From Norana najaformis (Eukaryota; Annelida; Clitellata; Crassiclitellata; Hormogastridae), in NCBI GenBank assembly GCA_964023275.1, contig OZ029914.1:38726424-38790423 (forward strand): a DNA stretch of 64,000 nt, in the 5' to 3' direction. Both the position numbers and the translations under genes were made by a program. The notes under the pieces are model-generated. The model was not told the DNA's origin and did no database searches. It saw nothing but the letters and a program-made list of their open reading frames with translations. Shown here in pieces: positions 62,119 to 64,000 of the stretch (position 1 is the stretch's first letter; the number at the start of each line of letters is the position of its first letter).

Positions 62119-62282
62119 ACACATCGGTGTATTCATAGGCAATCGCCATGGAAGTGGAACTGGTCGGATCTGGTTGGATGAAGTCAGTTGCACAGGAACT
62201 GAACTTGGCATCGACAGATGTGCGCATAACGCATGGGTTGGAAACAACTGCACCCATAACGAAGATGTCTCGATCAGATGCG
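62119..62282 (+). CDS. Gene 2 SRCR1, second-half exon
   Basis: The acceptor is catttcag and the donor is G|GTTAGG. It reads GHIGVFIGNRHGSGTGRIWL, then cysteines at VSC, DRC, NNC and IRC, with HNEDVSIRC. Its closest relative in the window is gene 1 exon 1705-1868 (shared TELGIDRCAH-type core and upstream intron). Confidence 0.92.
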
Positions 62283-62467
62283 GTTAGGCTATTTTATTAC
62301 TAATATGATTAAAGTTACGATCACATAACTAAGATGATGAAAACGATAATGGTGGTGATGATGCCGCTACTGATGATACTGATGATGATTTTGTTTATTG
62401 CGTCTTGGTTTTGGCCTCTGCTTTGTGAGTCGTTGTTAATTCACACTATGCGATGATTATAATTTAG

Positions 62468-62633
62468 GGAATACTCCGGATTATACCGTGCGACTTGTCA
62501 ACACACTGGTTGATGTTTCAACGCCTATCGAAGGCAGACTTGAAATCTACTACTCTGGAGTCTGGGGCACTGTTTGCGATGACGGCTTTACAGATGCCAG
62601 TGCAAGGGTTGTGTGTGCGAGTCTCGGCTTCGG
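62468..62633 (+). CDS. Gene 2 SRCR2, first-half exon
   Basis: The acceptor is aatttag and the donor is GG|GTAATT. It reads TPDYTVRLVNTLVDVSTPIE, GRLEIYYSGVWGTVCDDGF and ARVVCASLGFG. It is nearly the same as gene 1 exon 2027-2198 but two codons shorter. The second half of the domain lies beyond the window. Confidence 0.92.
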
Positions 62634-63799
62634 GTAATTTCAGTAATCGAATAGATCATATCAATTCATATTAGTTTAGTCTGCTCTGCTCTTAATATGC
62701 GGTAGTTTAGATCTAAGCTTATAATAGTTCCGATAAAAATCAAATATTTATTGCTCACTTATTATTTATCTCTGATGCGTATGGCATTGAGTGAGAACCT
62801 TTTATAGAAACTACGTTAATATTCAGCTGCAGACGAATAGATTCATAATTTCTTATTATTATGGCACTCATTAAATAAGAATCTGACGTATCTAGGTAGT
62901 GAGAGAAAGTATAAAAGAGCTCTGTATAAATATTCTTATGAGAATTTAAAAAGTCATTATATGTAGTCATATATATATATACATATATATCTCTCTCCGT
63001 ACGTTCTTATATTCATAACACTGATAAAGAAAAAATGCTTCGAATCTGAAGTCAAAATTGATCCAGCACGTCAGGATTTTTACGTATATTAAAAATGTGA
63101 AATAAAATGACTCGTATTTTTGCATATTCTAGATAATATGGTACGTACACATTGTGCAAATGGGTCAGAAACGTGTTTGTGTCTGAGATCAATATACATA
63201 AATAGGCTGTTGCTAGCGGGCCGCCAGGCGGCCCTTCAATACGAAATATTAGCCGGTCGATAGGAGGTCGACCAAGTGCCGAGGCTGCAACAGACCGCAC
63301 AAGTCCGAAATTTAAGCGTAGTATGTGAAGTATTATTAACTTTGAATTTAGGTCGAGTTTTTACAGACGTTCGTTACGGACGACCCCTATCTTATATTTC
63401 TTTATAAACTTATCTGGTTATCTTTGGAAATAAGGACCACAAAAAAGATTTTACGAATTTGCGCAATATTATAAGATATGTGTGATTGTGTATACCCCAT
63501 TAAGACTAAAGACCATATCGCAGTTCATTCTTCGGAGCATATTTCTTCATGGGTTCTAAAGTCAAGGCATGACGCATCTAAGATTATTAAAATTACTGGT
63601 TTTATACAGTTTCTTGCAATTTTCTAAGTCGTTAAAGCTAAACAAAAGTTTTGACCAACATAAAATAAACTCTTTCGTACTGCCGCCATGTTAGTTATCA
63701 AAGTAGCCAAGTCCTGGAATCCCATGACACTAGTCTGAAAATCTCGCGAGATTTTCAAACTGGCGGCTCGCTAGGTTTCAAAACATTCGAGACTTGAAT
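62634..63799 (+). other. Gene 2 intron in SRCR2, visible part
   Basis: Bases 62640-62960 are homologous to gene 1 intron 2200-2950. A TA repeat lies at 62970-62990. A 20-bp palindrome with TCTCGCGAGA lies at 63737-63756. No exon is seen. Confidence 0.55.
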
Positions 63800-64000
63800 T
63801 TGAAGACAGAATTGCAGTGATCACGTTCGAAATGGTGGAAACTTTAAAAAGACGGCACAAAAATTTCTCATTTTTGTATATGTCATGCTAGATTGGCAGC
63901 ATTCTATCAGGTGGAGAATACTGTGTGTTTCTGCACTGATGTTAAAGGTTTGATGAAAGAACTAGGATATAAAAAACACCATTGTGATGAATGGAGGTTA
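63800..64000 (+). pseudogene. Relative of the 565-residue transposon protein, cut by window end
   Basis: The frame from about 63889 reads LAAFYQVENTVCFCTDVKGL, MKELGYKK and DEWRL up to the window edge. This matches residues 229-261 of the intact protein (PFFMKEGNLVFCSNIDDLM...QEWRL). The preceding frame (RRHKNFSFLY near 63855) matches its RKRHQQLEPF but is offset, so at least one frame change is present. Confidence 0.6.

Larger units (their letters stand above)
56013..62633 (+). other. Gene 2: SRCR receptor paralogue, 3' partial
   Basis: Four exons are visible: signal peptide (56013-56094), SRCR1 (57496-57661 and 62119-62282) and the first half of SRCR2 (62468-62633). All joins are phase-compatible (1, 2, 1, 2). 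The gene continues beyond the window. Exons 62119-62633 and their introns are the counterpart of gene 1 exons 1705-2198, so gene 2 is a tandem paralogue in the same orientation, 14.2 kb after the stop of gene 1. Confidence 0.85.

Overview
The window is nuclear DNA of an animal, most likely a marine or other non-vertebrate metazoan. The reasons are AT-rich DNA, short coding exons of 130-250 bp with GT/GC-AG splice sites, long introns, and a heavy load of decayed CR1/L2-like and RTE-like LINEs, Ty3/gypsy elements, DNA transposons and foldback elements. No bacterial operon structure is present. The phylum cannot be fixed from the sequence alone.

Gene 1 (+, 933-41814, 5' end outside the window) is a modular transmembrane receptor. 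It has seven SRCR domains, each split into two exons; two CUB domains, each split into two exons; one transmembrane exon; and one final exon encoding a tyrosine-rich cytoplasmic tail. All 20 exons join in frame (3350 nt from 933 to the stop, 1115 complete codons before the stop). Every module boundary is phase 1; each SRCR is interrupted by a phase 2 intron and each CUB by a phase 0 intron. Six cysteines per SRCR plus two exons per domain fit the group A SRCR type. The tail has a YxxL-x8-YxxI pair that matches ITAM spacing, and two further YxxI motifs. I infer a cell-surface pattern-recognition or scavenger receptor that signals through SH2 proteins.

The region 41815-56012 is intergenic. It holds decayed LINEs, a broken minus-strand Ty3/gypsy element, a solo LTR, simple repeats, a perfect 54-bp palindrome and other inverted repeats.

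Gene 2 (+, 56013 to beyond 62633) is a paralogue whose 5' end is visible: a signal-peptide exon, then SRCR1 (two exons 4.5 kb apart) and the first half of SRCR2. Its SRCR1b/SRCR2a exons and surrounding introns are homologous to the matching part of gene 1 (about 1300-2950 against 61750-62960), so the two loci arose by segmental duplication.

The introns carry most of the mobile DNA. The 10-kb intron of SRCR4 holds a degenerate Ty3/gypsy element, itself split by an intact-looking 2350-bp DNA transposon (565-codon ORF, CACTG termini, TAA target duplication). The SRCR1 intron of gene 2 holds a 2.0-kb foldback element with a LINE nested inside. A second foldback element with 15-bp subrepeats lies in the last intron of gene 1.
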